From the NCBI GenBank assembly GCA_033807695.1, contig CM066307.1, positions 2,542,001-2,606,000 of the forward strand: a DNA stretch of 64,000 nucleotides, given 5' to 3'. Shown here in pieces: positions 9,565 through 21,230 of the stretch (position 1 is the stretch's first letter; each line of letters opens with the position of its first letter). The notes under the pieces were generated by a model, which had not been told where the DNA came from, did no database searches, and saw nothing but the letters and a program-made list of their open reading frames with translations. A program made the translations under genes and the position numbers. This DNA is from Daedaleopsis sinensis (Eukaryota; Basidiomycota; Agaricomycetes; Polyporales; Polyporaceae).

Positions 9565-10279
9565 GCATGCACCGGGCGTCGCTGCGCCTGAGTGCGGACG
9601 AGGCGCGGAGGGGCGGAGGGCGGAACGGCCGGTCTCGACTCCCCACGTCCTCCGGCGGCACGCACGAGGCTCGGTGCGTGCGGGACGTGCGGGCGGGTGG
9701 CGAGACAGACGGCGGCCGCCGGATGACAGCGAGATGCGTCCGCGGCCGGGGCTGTTGGGGAGAAGGTCAGCGGCGGGCGTGGGGGCTCGGAGTAGTACGG
9801 TAGTACAGGATGTAAGTACAAGTACAAGCCACGGCCAATACACTTCATTTACGGCTACTGTGAGCGCGGCGCGACTCGGGGCACACCGACTGTCCGGTCG
9901 GTCGGCTCGATGTGCGGCGGTGGGCAGGAGGCCGTGCGGACGCCGAGCGAGTCCCCTCGGGCGTGCAGCGCTGGGAGACAGCTCGAATGGGAGCCTGGCT
10001 CCGAGCGCAGGGGCTGAACGAGTGATTGATCGTCAGCCGGGATCCAAAAGGGATCTGGCGGGAGGTACGTACGCTTGTAGAGTCGCCGGGGACATGTGCG
10101 CACCCGGACGCTGTCAACGAGGGGAACGATGTCAGACAACTCGGAAGGGCCAGTGCAGCGAGCTGGATATGTACTTACTGCTAACGCTTGAATGCAGAGC
10201 TCGATATCCGCCTGCAGCCGTCCGAGAACGACCGTCTGATCAGCACCACACTCCGGGTGTGCGGATGAAAGCACGTACC
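9565..10279 (-). other. Unit 1 right end: two good minus-strand introns, no closed gene
   Basis: The minus strand has an intron at 10111-10178 (68 bp, GTAAGT donor, TCTGACAT branch, TTGACAG acceptor) and one at 10014-10072 (59 bp, GTACGT donor, GGCTGACG branch, GTTCAG acceptor) around a 38-nt exon. A further GTACGT donor sits at about 10277, two bases past the gene B stop. These could be 3'-untranslated exons of gene B or the start of another gene; all three frames of the exon before 10277 contain stops. The same arrangement occurs at 19833-20545, 30456-31170, 40705-41419, 50957-51671 and 61209-61923. In the last of these most substitutions fall inside the 68-bp intron. Confidence 0.4.
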
Positions 10280-10964
10280 TCAGGCTAGCGGCGCGCGGAC
10301 GCGTTCAAGCCAGCGTCCGGGGAGCTGCTGAGGCCTGAGGCGCACACGGGGGCACCCTCGCATGCATCTGGGCGCAGGGTCCAAGTCAGTTCCTGCGCAT
10401 GCGGACTGGCCAGCAGGGTCAGCGTCGCACGCGTGGATTGTGATCTGTACGCACCTGACCACGGTGCAAGTGCGCATCTCCGGGACACGGCGCGAGCATG
10501 CTCCCTGCGGATGAGGATGTCAGAGAAGGCAGACTCGACCCGAGAGACATCGCTCGACGCACCTATGCGCATCCCACATAACTGGTGTCCGTCACAAGCA
10601 CCCCGGGCGCTGTTCACACCTGTGGAAAGTCTAGTCAGCATGCGGAGTAGTAGACAGGATGAGGCGCGCGGGCGGACGTACATACCTCCGAGCCTTCTCG
10701 GTGCTGCGACTAGTAACCGGCCGGGCGCGAACGTATATCTGTGAGTCGATAAGAACGATTGGGGCGATCTATTAGAGCACCTATCAGAGACTGCGCATAC
10801 TAAATTCGAACGTGAGACGTACCTCCGAGTCATGTACACTAGGGAGCCGCGAGAACAGAATACAAGGGCCGCCATCCTACAAACAAACAAGAGTTCATAA
10901 GTGAATGTGCGACATTAGAAGCAGCAATACTTACGACGATGTAGTCCTGTTCGTCGTCGGACAT
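10280..10964 (-). CDS. Gene B, complete copy (144-aa spliced protein of unknown function)
   Basis: I do not recognise the family. The model joins five exons: 10935-10964, 10823-10876, 10686-10768, 10455-10609 and 10280-10392 (30, 54, 83, 155 and 113 nt), which sum to exactly 145 codons with a TGA stop. Introns are 58, 54, 76 and 62 bp with donors GTAAGT, GTACGT, GTATGT and GTGCGT. The protein is acidic at the start (MSDDEQDYIV), has a short hydrophobic middle (IAPIVLIDSQIYV) and a Cys/Arg-rich C-terminus ending VRAPLA. I see no signal peptide or membrane helix. Comparing copies supports the start: between units 2 and 3 the MSDDEQDYIV codons differ only synonymously, while the six codons just upstream change four residues. 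Unit 3 has lost the alternative acceptors of introns 3 and 4 but kept the ones used here. The last two exons are less certain than the first three. The gene crosses the unit boundary at 10611. Confidence 0.55.
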
Positions 10965-13900
10965 TGGCGCGAGAATCTGGAACTGAAAGTTGAAGTCAGT
11001 AAATGGCAAAGACACTGCGACTAGTAGTAGAGAGATATACTCACATGTATACACCGGGCCAGTGCTTGCACGTCGTCGGATCAACGACCGAGCTGGGAGG
11101 AGCGTAGGGCGACGTCGTCCGTCTACGCCATCCTGAGTCCGATGGGCATGCGTAGAAAGCGATAAACGAGCGGGATATGCGACGGGTCGGAAGTGAATGT
11201 CACTGGCAGCGGGGGGTTGGAAGTACAGTAAGTAGTACTATAAGCAAGGACGACAGCATTAGCTCGGTAGTAAGTAATGACGATATGGGAGGATGGAAGA
11301 GGGAGGAGGAGGGCACACTCGAGGGCGGGGGAGGGGGATGAGTGCTGGTCAGAATTGACGAGGCCGCGGAAGTACTTGTACCTCGCGACCTTGGCCCGTG
11401 CGCATCCCCCACGGTCATGGGACTAGAGCGTGGAAATGTGATACCAGGCACACCCCACGCATGCTCCGGGGGTCCGGGAGGCGGGACCAACCAGAAAGCA
11501 GCACGAGGGATAGGGAGGAGGGGAAGACCCTGTGCGTGTGTACCGAAGGTTCCGGGCATGGAGGAGCATGGAATGTTCCCAGCTGTCTTTACGTAGTGGC
11601 GTTGGCGCCCGGCTAATGTATGACACCATTTTCGCTGTGATGCCGTCGTATTTGGGGGCGGAAGAGGCTTGAGGAGCCAGTACCGCGTGGATAGTGCCAT
11701 CTGCAGATTTCCTGGACAATTCGAGGCATTCGAAGGCGGCAGAGACAAAGAATTCGTAGATACTATATATAGAAACTGTAATTCAGACATGACTTGGTCA
11801 GATCTGTGCTCACGGCTCTGTAGTAATCAAAAAGCGATCAGTAATCTCGAAATATCAAGTATATTCACCATAATACACGGCTTACGTGCAGGAGGGTCAA
11901 TATTCTCACTGTCACAGCTTGAAAGACCGTATCACATTCATCATGGTGCATATCCATCTCCGTACTCGACCTGCGAGAGAGACTGTATCAGTTTTCGTAC
12001 CAGATCGACGGAGGAAGGCAGCGCTAAACGCCCGGCGGTGAGTATAGCTGTCCGCATTTGGACAATTGTTCTCGCCTTCACTAAGACGCTCATCCCGACG
12101 CCGCCGGCCGCTTTGCACATCAACGTGCAACTAGCACGACATCCCCAGGCCCCGACAATGTTGCTAATTTGCACCTACTCTATGTTACAGCTCACGACGA
12201 CAATCGGGGTTCGGAACAGACTTGGAGCCCTTGAAGTCGGAGAGTTAACTTGAATTCGCACTGTACTACTACCACTGAGCAACTTCAACTTTTAGATGTG
12301 CATTCAGATGTGTGATGTGGCCAGTACAGTAAGCTGGACTATCTACATAGCTTACCAGTATCTCAACAGGCTCCCGTCTGTGGGCAAGTTGTGCCCCCCG
12401 CCGCCGCCAGCGCACGCCGCCGCCCGAATGGACCCCCTCGGAGGAGGAAGGCCAGACACGCGGCGGGATTGTCCGCCCGTTGACAGCAATATTATTCGAG
12501 TTCGCCGTGAACGGCGGGCGGCCCATGCATGCATATCCACTACGTCATTTCCCGCCCAGGATATGTTCCAGGAGCTGAAGCGAACAGGGAAAATGGGCAA
12601 TATATTCTGGACTCGGCCTCTCCGGGCACGGTTGAGTTATTCTAGACTACCGTGCCTGTCCACGCTGGTCACGCCGTGCGTCCCTTGCCGCAGCTACACA
12701 TGCTGTCCGCTCAGACCACCGTCACACGCCGTTCTCAATGACCAACAGCACAGTTGTGGCGGTCAGTACGATCCTGGTCTGTTCGAGCACCACACAGCTA
12801 CTAAAACATGTTATTCTCAGGCTCATGAGCTGGGAGATTCGGGATGACCACGAACGGTCTGAGCAATCATGTAACTGCTTCTTTCTTCTCCAGCCACATG
12901 AATATATACAATTTTGCAACCTTCCATGCCTTTCCGACTGCGTGTGAGTGCGTGCAACCGTGTGACTCAAAGGTTGACAGCTTGATGTTTGGACCGGAAT
13001 TGAGCAAGATGGGAATACTCACACATGGAGATTTCCCTGTGCACGAAGTCCTTTCCTCCTCAACTCTGACCATAGCGGCTTAGTATACAGCATGCCAGAT
13101 GTGCAACGAGCTGGAGGAGATGGTGAGGGTGCATCCAATCGAGCACTCGGAGAATGTCAAAATGCTCTGGGAAAGGTTAGCGGCGTGGAGATTCTCAGAA
13201 TGAGCGCGTCCGAACAACGTCTGGATATGCTTATGAAATGCTCCGGAGACTGGAGCTCGGGCCAGACCGAAGGCTCCTGGTCTCCTCGCTACAACGTTCA
13301 CACCACCCACCACCTTCAGCTGTAGTCTTTCTTCATCACATCCATTGCACTTGTCTACATACACGGTCTCCGGGCTTGTCTACTATCTTACCAGTAGATA
13401 CTCCCCATCCCCTACATGTCCCTCAGCATTCCAACGAACACGACGCGACACGACACGGTAGCTCGCCCACCGGCCTTCGACACTCGTGAGTGTGCCGCTG
13501 GCTGCACCCCGGTACATCATGCTGACTCTGCAGCTCAGCTCATCAAGGTGGCGGACTAGACGCGGCTTGCGAGCGATCGAGCAGAGCCTGCGGTCTCGCC
13601 AGGACGCGTCGACGCGTCAAGAACATAGCCACACGATGTCCGTGCTCGTCGACGACCTTGTGGAACGCGTAGCTCGGATACTGTTATCGCGGACAACGGC
13701 TAAGCTTTGGATCATCAATGCTCGATGTACGTACCTTATCTCTCACTCCCATTGCATATCGTTGCTCACAGCGTGTACAGACGTTGTGCCGACAGCAGGG
13801 AGGTAGAACGGCGGGGTCAAATGCGGCGGGAGACCTCATGGGCGCGCGACGCGTATGCACCGCGTTTGAGTGCGCACAACGCGGTCGCGTTAGGGTATGT

Positions 13901-15999
13901 TGTCACTCTTACGAGTGCTGCATCCAACTAACCTTGTACTATCATTGCCGGCGCAAGATGCGGAGCAGAGAACTGCAAATGGCGGGTGATTCAAGATGCA
14001 CATGGCAGAGCATACCGTATGTCGCAGTTTTCTGTCGAGTGTCCACTGTCACTCACTTGTGCGGTCGGCAGGGTGCTCGTGAGCAGACAGGCTACTTCAG
14101 CAATAAGCCGGCCGACGAGGTCATTGCTGAGGTCGTGTCGGAGGCGAACGAGAAGATGCCGTACCGGCTCTCGTCTGCTCGACTGCGTGTACGTCCGGCT
14201 CTATCCACTTTGGGCCTCGGCGAGCCTCCGCTGTCCGGAAGTATTGGCGCGGCAGAGCCGCGATCGACGAGGAAGTCTTTCGACGTACTTGGACATTGTG
14301 AACCTTCGTGCACGGCCGGGATTCGTGGCGACTCGATGTCATATACTCCGGTACGTGCTTTGATGGCGGTCGGTGGCGTCGACGAGACAGACAGACAACA
14401 TCAGGAAAGACGACTCACTGCGCTGAAGGAGGGTACATAGCGCGGGACCCGCTCGCGGGGCAAGGACGAGTAGTACGGCGCGAAGGGTGGGAAGTCGCCG
14501 AGAGCCGCTGCGAATGCGACGCGGATGGCGCCACGGACGGGTACGAGTCAGCGTACGACGAGAGCGAGACCGCAGACGAGTGTGGCTCGTCGCTCATGCG
14601 GTCCGGTTGGCCATACCTCGTCAATGTTGCAGACCTTCGCACGGGGCTGGGAGTCGCAGTGGCGGCGTGATGCATGCACACACGTCGTGTCTGCCAGTGG
14701 GTAAGTATCTTTGCGGCTCATGAACGGACGGGGCGTACATAGCGCGGCGGCGCTCCCACGACAAAGCCGCGGTCATCGAGGAGGTTGCTGGACGTAGAGG
14801 CTGGACGTCGTGGACCTTCGCGCTCGGCTTGGGCCGCTTGATCTCGCATCCGGGTACGTACTTTCACGGCTGACGGAGGGCAAGTCGAGGCTGACGGACC
14901 ATGTTGGGGTACAGTGTTTGCGAGAGAACTCACCTGCGCGGACGTATCGCGGCCGCGGCAGCAACTTCGCCGCGGTCATTGACGACGCACCGCGATGGTA
15001 CGAGCGAGAGGCAGGGATGGCGGGGCCGAGAGTCGCAGAGCGGGAGCGCGACATTGCGTCTGGGTATGTAGCACGGTGCTGGCGGATGACACGACCGTAC
15101 TGACCGTTTCCGCCAGGAAGTCGCGTTGGTGACGTCACGCGTTAGCGTTCGGACGCGGATCGAGTCCAGGAGTGCGCGCAGCGGGAGATCTAGACGTGCA
15201 GCGAGTCGGAGCACGCAAAGACGGTGAGTCGCCACAGTCTAGAGAGAGCAGAGGTGGCGGGCGGAAGGTGCAAGGAGGACGTCGGCGGGCGCGACAGTTG
15301 AGTCGGCGGGCGGGCGACGGTTCGGCGGGAGACGGTCTCAGCGGACGAGGACGGCGAGGGCAGAGTCGGAGATTGCGGCCAGGAGCAGTCGTGCGTCAGA
15401 TACCAGGTGCGAGCGCAGCGTTCTGTCCAAGTCGAATCGAGTCCGGTGCCCACCAGCTACCAGCTGCCAGTGTGCAGGCTATTCGAGTCCGAAGCTCAGG
15501 CTGACAACGCAAAGAGAGCAGCATGGAGGAATGTCTCAGGCTGGAGAGCGGCAGCGAGTGCGGAGGGGACGGGAGGCACGGGCGACGGTGGCGGCGGGAA
15601 GCAAGAGGTGCGAGACGCGGCGGCTCTGAGGTGTCCGTCCCGGAATGGGAATGTAGGCGCCCGTGTCTGTACTGACCGCCATCGGACGCGACGAGGGAGT
15701 GCGGTGTCAGGGAGGAGTGCGCGTGCGAGGGCTGGGAGGGGCGAGGACTTTGGAGCCGCACGAGTGGTCTGGGCGAGTTTCGGAGTGTCTCTGACTCGAG
15801 TAGAGTACTGGGAGCAGAGTACTTGGTCGATTTCTCATCTCCCCCTCCTTCTCCTCCACCTCCTCCCCCGCCTCTCGCGCCGATTCGCACTCGATGTAGA
15901 TAGCCAACGAAATATATTGTGTCGTATGTACACGCTGTAGCTAGCTGCCCCCGCCGCCTCCGTCTCCTCCCCACCATCTCCTCCCCCTCGACACCTATA
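10965..15999. other. Unit 2 left half: no closed gene
   Basis: Equivalent of the unit 1 left half, with the other haplotype. The minus intron at 11818-11885 (68 bp) is intact. The plus stretch VHPIEHSENVKMLWERLAAW (about 13115-13175) is followed by a stop, because 4 bp are missing relative to units 1 and 3 (agaatgagcg versus agaattcatgag). The extra 191-bp repeat is absent. Confidence 0.5.
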
Positions 16000-16090
16000 C
16001 CCGTCCAGATTCCAACCCACCGAGCACATACCCGTCCAGATTACAGCCCAGTGTCCATATACCCGTCCAGATTACAGCCCAGTGAGCGTA
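16000..16090. repeat. Minisatellite, 3 copies of ~31 bp (unit 2)
   Basis: Three copies beginning cccgtccagatt, with interior variants tccaacccaccgagcacata and tacagcccagtgtccatata. The copy spacing is 31 bp, because the spacer is longer by two bases than in unit 1. Confidence 0.95.
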
Positions 16091-16151
16091 CAGAGTTTCG
16101 ACTTGCATCTCGCAGATCTTCGTCCGCCGCAAGCCACACCCATCACGGGCA

Positions 16152-17346
16152 TCACCGCCGCGCTGCATCTGGCTCACCTTGACGCGCCGCCCGCGAAGCC
16201 ATGCCGAGGCTGTCGAGTGGGGGCGGCGGCAGCAGCGGAGACTCGAAGTCGGAGGACGGCCTGCGCTCGACCATGCGGATGCTAGGGTACGGCGGGACGT
16301 CGCCCATCTCCTCGTCCATGCGCATCTGGACCTCGCGCGGGATGATGTGTTCGGCGGGCTTGGGCATCGAGCGGGCGCCCGTGCGAGCGATGGCGGGGAG
16401 ACTGACGAGCGTGTCGGTGTCAGTGCGCGCGTGACCGCCTTCGGTGCCGCTGCGCATACTTGTCCGTGTGAGGAACGGGTCGCTCTCGTCGCCGCTCCCA
16501 CGGGGAGAGCCTTCGCCGGGGGAGGGGGGACCGCTGTGGTTGAGGTCGCCGGGGGACACTATTTCCCAGCCAGTCCAGATCGGGAGCTGGCTCTGGCGTT
16601 TGCGGAAGGACATGATGGTCGTGGAGCGGTTCCAGAAGCTGGAGGAGGGGCCCTGGGCGTCGGCTGGGAGCTGGCGACGGCGGTTGTGGCGGAGAAGGAA
16701 GAAGACGGCGATGAGGATGAGGAGGAGGAGGGTGCCAAGGATACTGCCGAGAATGGCACCGAGGGTAGAGGGAGATATGCCATGAGAGGCGGCGGCGGCA
16801 GTTGCGGTGGGAAGTGGAGAGGTGAGAGACGAGGAGGAGGATGAGGAGGAGGATGACGGAGAGAGGGAGGAGGATTGAGAAAGGGAGAAGGAGGAGGAGG
16901 AGGAGGAGGAGGAAGGAGCTGGGGTGATGCTCGGTGCGGAGGTCGTAGACAGGGTAGTTGAGGAAGGAGCTGGGGTGATGCTCGGTGCGGAGGTCGTAGA
17001 CGGGGTAGTTGAGGAAGGAGCTGGGGTGATGCTCGGTGCGGAGGTCGTAGACGGGGTATTTGAGGTGGGAGTGGGTGTCGCAGGGGTGGAGGACGAGGGA
17101 GGAGGAGAGGTGAGCCCACCGTATGTCCATACACCATCCGTCCCAAGCGGGATCTGCGAGCGGAAGTGAGCTCAAAGTGGATGTGATCATGAAGTGAGCG
17201 GCGATCATGAGACTCACGCTTGGGCCGTAGTAGGTGAGTGGGAGGCGGAGGATGGTGGACGAGGTCGAGAGGCCGCCGTCGGGGAGGGTGAAGACGGTGG
17301 TGGAGAGGGTGAGCCACGAGGGCAGCACCTGGGTGGGCTGTGCCAT
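16152..17346 (-). CDS. Gene A, unit 2: Ser/Thr-rich single-pass membrane protein
   Basis: Exons 17218-17346 and 16152-17153 with the same 64-bp intron; 376 aa. Compared with unit 1, the tail has GARSMPKPAEH instead of GPRSGPKPAEH and ends AARR. The change comes from a cluster of about ten substitutions at 16347-16403, while the rest of the gene differs by only a few silent sites. All three 17-aa repeats, the helix and the basic anchor are intact. Confidence 0.85.
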
Positions 17347-17737
17347 AACTTAGTCGAGCTTGGATGTGGGCAGGACGACAAGGGGGTGAGTAGAGAACGT
17401 GGGGGTAGCGTGAATCCTGTCGAAGATGAGGTCAGTCGAGCTTATTTTGTGCGGCGATAGCGGCCGTGCTTACAGTTCGTCAGATGTGTTTTGTGGGTCT
17501 TTGGTGCTCGGAGGGGAGTCGGGGAGTCTGGAGGGGGCAGAAGGGCGGGCAGAAGGGAGGACCGTCCGAGGGCGGGGGACGAGGGGCGGAGGAGGAGGAG
17601 GAGGAGGAGGAGGAGGAGGAGGACGAGCAGCGCGACGCGACCAACCGTCCACAAGCGCCCGACTGCAATCACCATTCATTTTCCACGTGTCCACCAGGCG
17701 CCGTCCTCCGCCTCGGACTCGAGAGCAGCTTCAGGCC
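17347..17737. promoter_or_regulatory. Divergent intergenic region with (GGA)12 (unit 2)
   Basis: Same arrangement, with (GGA)12 at 17588-17623. One extra g (ttcaggccatgg) lies just before the gene C ATG. Because it falls outside the proposed coding region it does not shift that frame. Confidence 0.45.
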
Positions 17738-19832
17738 ATGGAGCAGCTTCAGCCACAGGCGTCGTCATCGTTGCCCTTCGCCGTCTCCAGCTCTGAGTTC
17801 CCAACACTCTCAGCTCGTGCAACCGCCCCCGCCGCCCGCCGCTGTGTGCGCTCTCAGCCTCTGGTACGTCCGCCTCTCCCTCCGATCTCCCCCTCGCCCC
17901 CGTCCGTCCGCTCTCCCCCGCGCAAGCTCCCCTGCCCGCTCTCTGCTCCCCCGATGTGCGCTGTCCCTCGCACTCCCAACTCGCCCGCGCGACGACCGCG
18001 AAGTGCACATCCAGCTCAGGCTGCATTCGCACTCCCTCCCCCATCCGAATCGGGACAGATCCGCTCCAGCCTCGCTCCCCCTTGAACTGCTCATCCACGC
18101 CGGCCAACACGGCCCTCGCCCCAATCTTCCTCCACGTAAGTCAGCACGCTCACTTCATTCGTTCGCTGTTCGCTCTCAGACTTGATCTGTATCTCGTGTC
18201 TACAGCCACGGAGATCGCACCTAGCTCATCCGTCTCTCAACAGATTTCCACCAATCCAACTGCGTCCGATAGCCCTCGCCCATCCGAACCGGGACATACC
18301 CGCCTCATCGCTCTACCTCGACTCTGCATCCGCCCACGCCTCGAACACTCCCCGACCGACGACCAAATCTCCTCTCGCTCTCGCTCCCGACGTCGTCCGG
18401 CCGCCCAACGACTACATGCATGCCCTGAAGTCCGTTTCATTCACACCGCGATCCGACGACGTTCGAAATCAGCTCCAGTGGCCGCTTTCATTGCTCGCCG
18501 TCCGACTCTTCCGCCCCCGTCTTCCTCCCCTCCGTCCGGAACTCGCTTCAGTCGGCACTCAGCACCAGTCTGGACCGCCCTCGGACGACGTGCGCCGCCG
18601 CCGCCCGCCGTCCCCCTTGACGGAAGCGCCCTGATCGCTGCGTGGTACGTCACGAAATGCACCATAACTCTCTCAGTTCTCATCGGTTCGCGTGCTGACT
18701 CACATCACCAGAACGCACCGAACGCTCCGCGTCCAACGCACCCGCTCGCGCCCTGATCCGACGACGTCCCAGAAATCGCTTGCAGACCGATTTCATGGAC
18801 CCCGGAGGAGAGTACGCTATTCCGTCCGGACGACGCCCCGCCCCGCTGCGCAACTCACACAGCGCATATGCGCTGACACGGTAGCGTGTGTACGACGTGT
18901 TCGCAGGCCCAGAAGACAAGTTCTGAACATCGGCCGGGTCCGCACCTCCAACACCCGTCCTCTCGAACTCGCGACCCAGCCCGTCCCGGCCGGCGAGTGC
19001 GACGGCGCCCGACACCAACATCGGATGCAGACGTCGTGCACTCGTCCCCGAAGCCGTCCGGAGCGCGGAAGGCGCGGAAGACGACGTTCGCGCGGGCGGC
19101 GCTGGACGGCGCCGCGGCCCAACTCACGAAGCACGCCCTGCCCCGCCCCGGACACCCCTCGAACTGTCACAGGCACACTCTGCGCCCATAGGACGGACGC
19201 CCGCCCGCAGCTTCCGACGCGCCGTCGCCGCGTGGGGGGCGACAAGGTGCGCATTTCCGCGCAAAATCGCTCTATTCCGTCCGCTACTCACGCAGTACAT
19301 GATGCTAGCCTACGAGACTCCACGGGCGTGTGCGCCGCGCCGTCGCCGACCTGCTGGGGCCCGACTCACGTCGAAGGCACGCCGCCGCCGCTCGCGGGGG
19401 CCGTGTCACTGTCGGACGGCCTTTCCGGCCACCCTACACCCCGACTGACCCCGCGCACACCGCCGTCCTCGCCCTCCGCGCCTCCGCCGTTGCCCTTGAG
19501 ATCGAGGACGGCGACGAGACCGTCCACTTCGGCGACCCGAAGGCGGGCGCGGACGCCGTGCCCCCCAAGGTCCTCGACGGCAAGTTCTGGCAGTGGAGGC
19601 GCGTGTTCGAGTTCGGGTGAGCCCGCGGCCTGTGCCTCCCCCGCCGCTCTCGTGCGCTGACCCGCTGCCCGCCGCTCTAGCTGTAAGTACCAGTGCACGT
19701 CCGCCGTCCGCCGTCCGCCGTCCGCCGTCCGATGGCCCCCGGACCGCGGCCGACGTGCAGTCCCTGCTCGCCGTTGTGTGCGTGAAGGTCCAGCGCACGT
19801 GCCGCCTCCGCTGCGAGGTCCGGTGGGTTTGA
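17738..19832 (+). CDS. Gene C candidate, unit 2: multi-exon, final frame intact
   Basis: This is the copy with the clearest 3' end. An exon from about 19317 to 19616 encodes HTAVLALRASAVALEIEDGD and VLDGKFWQWRRVFEF. It ends in phase 2 at a GTGAGC donor. A 77-bp intron (19617-19693, GCTGAC branch, TACCAG acceptor) then joins to 19694-19832 in frame, ending LRCEVRWV with TGA. Earlier introns are at 18136-18205 (70 bp, 7 bp longer than elsewhere) and 18645-18711 (67 bp, textbook GTGCTGAC branch). No domain is recognised. The acidic, aromatic final segment is unlike the Ser/Pro/Arg-rich 5' part, so the two could belong to different genes. Confidence 0.35.
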
Positions 19833-20545
19833 GCATGCACCGGGCGTCGCTGCGCCTGAGTGCGGACGAGGCGCGGAGGCGCGGAGGGCGGAACGGCCGG
19901 TCTCGACTCCCCACGTCCTCCGGCGGCGCGCACGAGGCTCGGTGCGTGCGGGACGTGCGGCCGCCGCGAGACAGACGGCGGCCGCCGGATGACAGCGAGA
20001 TGCGTCCGCGGCCGGGGCTGTCGGGGAGAAGGTCAGCGGCGGGCGTGGGGGCTCGGAGTAGTACGGTAGTACAGGATGTAAGTACAAGTACAAGCCACGG
20101 CCAATACACTTCATTTACGGCTACTGTGAGCGCGGCGCGACTCGGGGCACACCGACTGTCCGCTCGGTCGGCTCGATGTGCGGCGGTGGGCAGGAGGCCG
20201 TGCGGACGCCGAGCGAGTCCCCTCGGGCGTGCAGCGCTGGGAGACAGCTCGAATGGGAGCCTGGCTCCGGGCGCAGGGGCTGAACGAGTGATTGATCGTC
20301 AGCCGGGATCCAAAAGGGATCTGGCGGGAGGTACGTACGCTTGTAGAGTCGCCGGGGACATGTGCGCACCCGGACGCTGTCAACGAGGGAAACGATGTCA
20401 GACGACTCGGAAGGGCCAGTGCAGCGAGCTGGATATGTACTTACTGCTAACGCTTGAATGCAGAGCTCGATATCCGCCTGCAGCCGTCCGAGAACGACCG
20501 TCTGATCAGCACCACACTCCGGGTGTGCGGATGAAAGCACGTACC

Positions 20546-21230
20546 TCAGGCTAGCGGCGCGCGGACGCGTTCAAGCCAGCGTCCGGGGAGCTGCTGAGGC
20601 CTGAGGCGCACACGGGAACACCCTCGCATGCATCTGGCCGCAGGGTCCAAGTCATTTCCTGCGCATGCCGACCGGCCAGCCGGGTCAGCGTCGCACGCGT
20701 GGATTGTGATCTGTACGCACCTGACCACGGTGCAAGTGCGCATCTCCGGGACACGGCGCGAGCATGCTCCCTGCGGATGAGGATGTCAGAGAAGGCAGAC
20801 TCGACCCGAGAGACATCGCTCGACGCACCTATGCGCATCCCACATAACTGGTGTGCGTCACAAGCACGCCGGGCGCTGTTCACACCCGTGGAAAGTCTAG
20901 TCAGCATGCGGAGTAGTAGACAGGATGAGGCGCGCGGGCGGACGTACATACCTCCGAGCCTCCTCGGTGCTGCGACTAGTAACCGGCCGGGCGCGAACGT
21001 ATATCTGTGAGTCGATAAGAACGATTGGGGCGATCTATTAGAGCACCTATCAGAGACTGCGCATACTAAATTCGAACGTGAGACGTACCTCCGAGTCATG
21101 TACACTAGGGAGCCGCGAGAACAGAATACAAGGGCCGCCATCCTACAAACAAACAAGAGTTCATAAGTGAATGTGCGACATTAGAAGCAGCAATACTTAC
21201 GACAATGTAGTCCTGCTCGTCGTCGGACAT
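20546..21230 (-). CDS. Gene B, copy spanning units 2/3
   Basis: Same five-exon structure: 21201-21230, 21089-21142, 20952-21034, 20721-20875 and 20546-20658. The reading frame is fully open. This is the most diverged copy of exon 1, yet within MSDDEQDYIV the changes are silent (GAA to GAG, ATC to ATT). The upstream CCACAG and the internal GGCCAG, which could compete as acceptors, are CCACGG and GGCCGG here. That leaves GAACAG and ATGCGCAG as the usable sites and favours the model. Amino-acid changes include SARRACDAHQ in exon 4 and GNDLDPAARC at the start of exon 5. Confidence 0.55.

Larger units (their letters stand above)
1..10610. repeat. Tandem macro-repeat, unit 1 (10,610 bp)
   Basis: First full unit of the head-to-tail array, counted from the tgttcacacc anchor to the next occurrence. 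It is about 350 bp longer than units 2, 4, 5 and 6. One cause is an extra ~191-bp internal repeat at about 4250-4440. The other is the minisatellite at 5606-5838, which has eight copies instead of three. Its left half carries the same alleles as the right part of unit 3's left half (for example around 2490-2600). Its right half (7100-10610) is the type seen in units 3, 4 and 5. The phase chosen for the unit is arbitrary; a gene crosses the boundary. Confidence 0.95.
10611..20876. repeat. Tandem macro-repeat, unit 2 (10,266 bp)
   Basis: Second full unit. Its left half is the same haplotype as in units 4, 5 and 6: it lacks the extra 191-bp repeat, and at about 13190 it has agaatgagcg where units 1 and 3 have agaattcatgag. 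Its right half is the most distinct of all copies. It has 70 bp rather than 63 bp in the first gene C intron, the tctag acceptor-like site at 19676-19680, and extra 7-bp ccgccgt steps at about 19700. Confidence 0.95.

Noticed and set aside
9148..9843. 231-codon minus frame with a hydrophobic start (MYWPWLVLVL)
   Set aside because: It lies opposite the gene C exons, its length and frame change among units, and it is Arg/Pro-rich as expected of an antisense frame.
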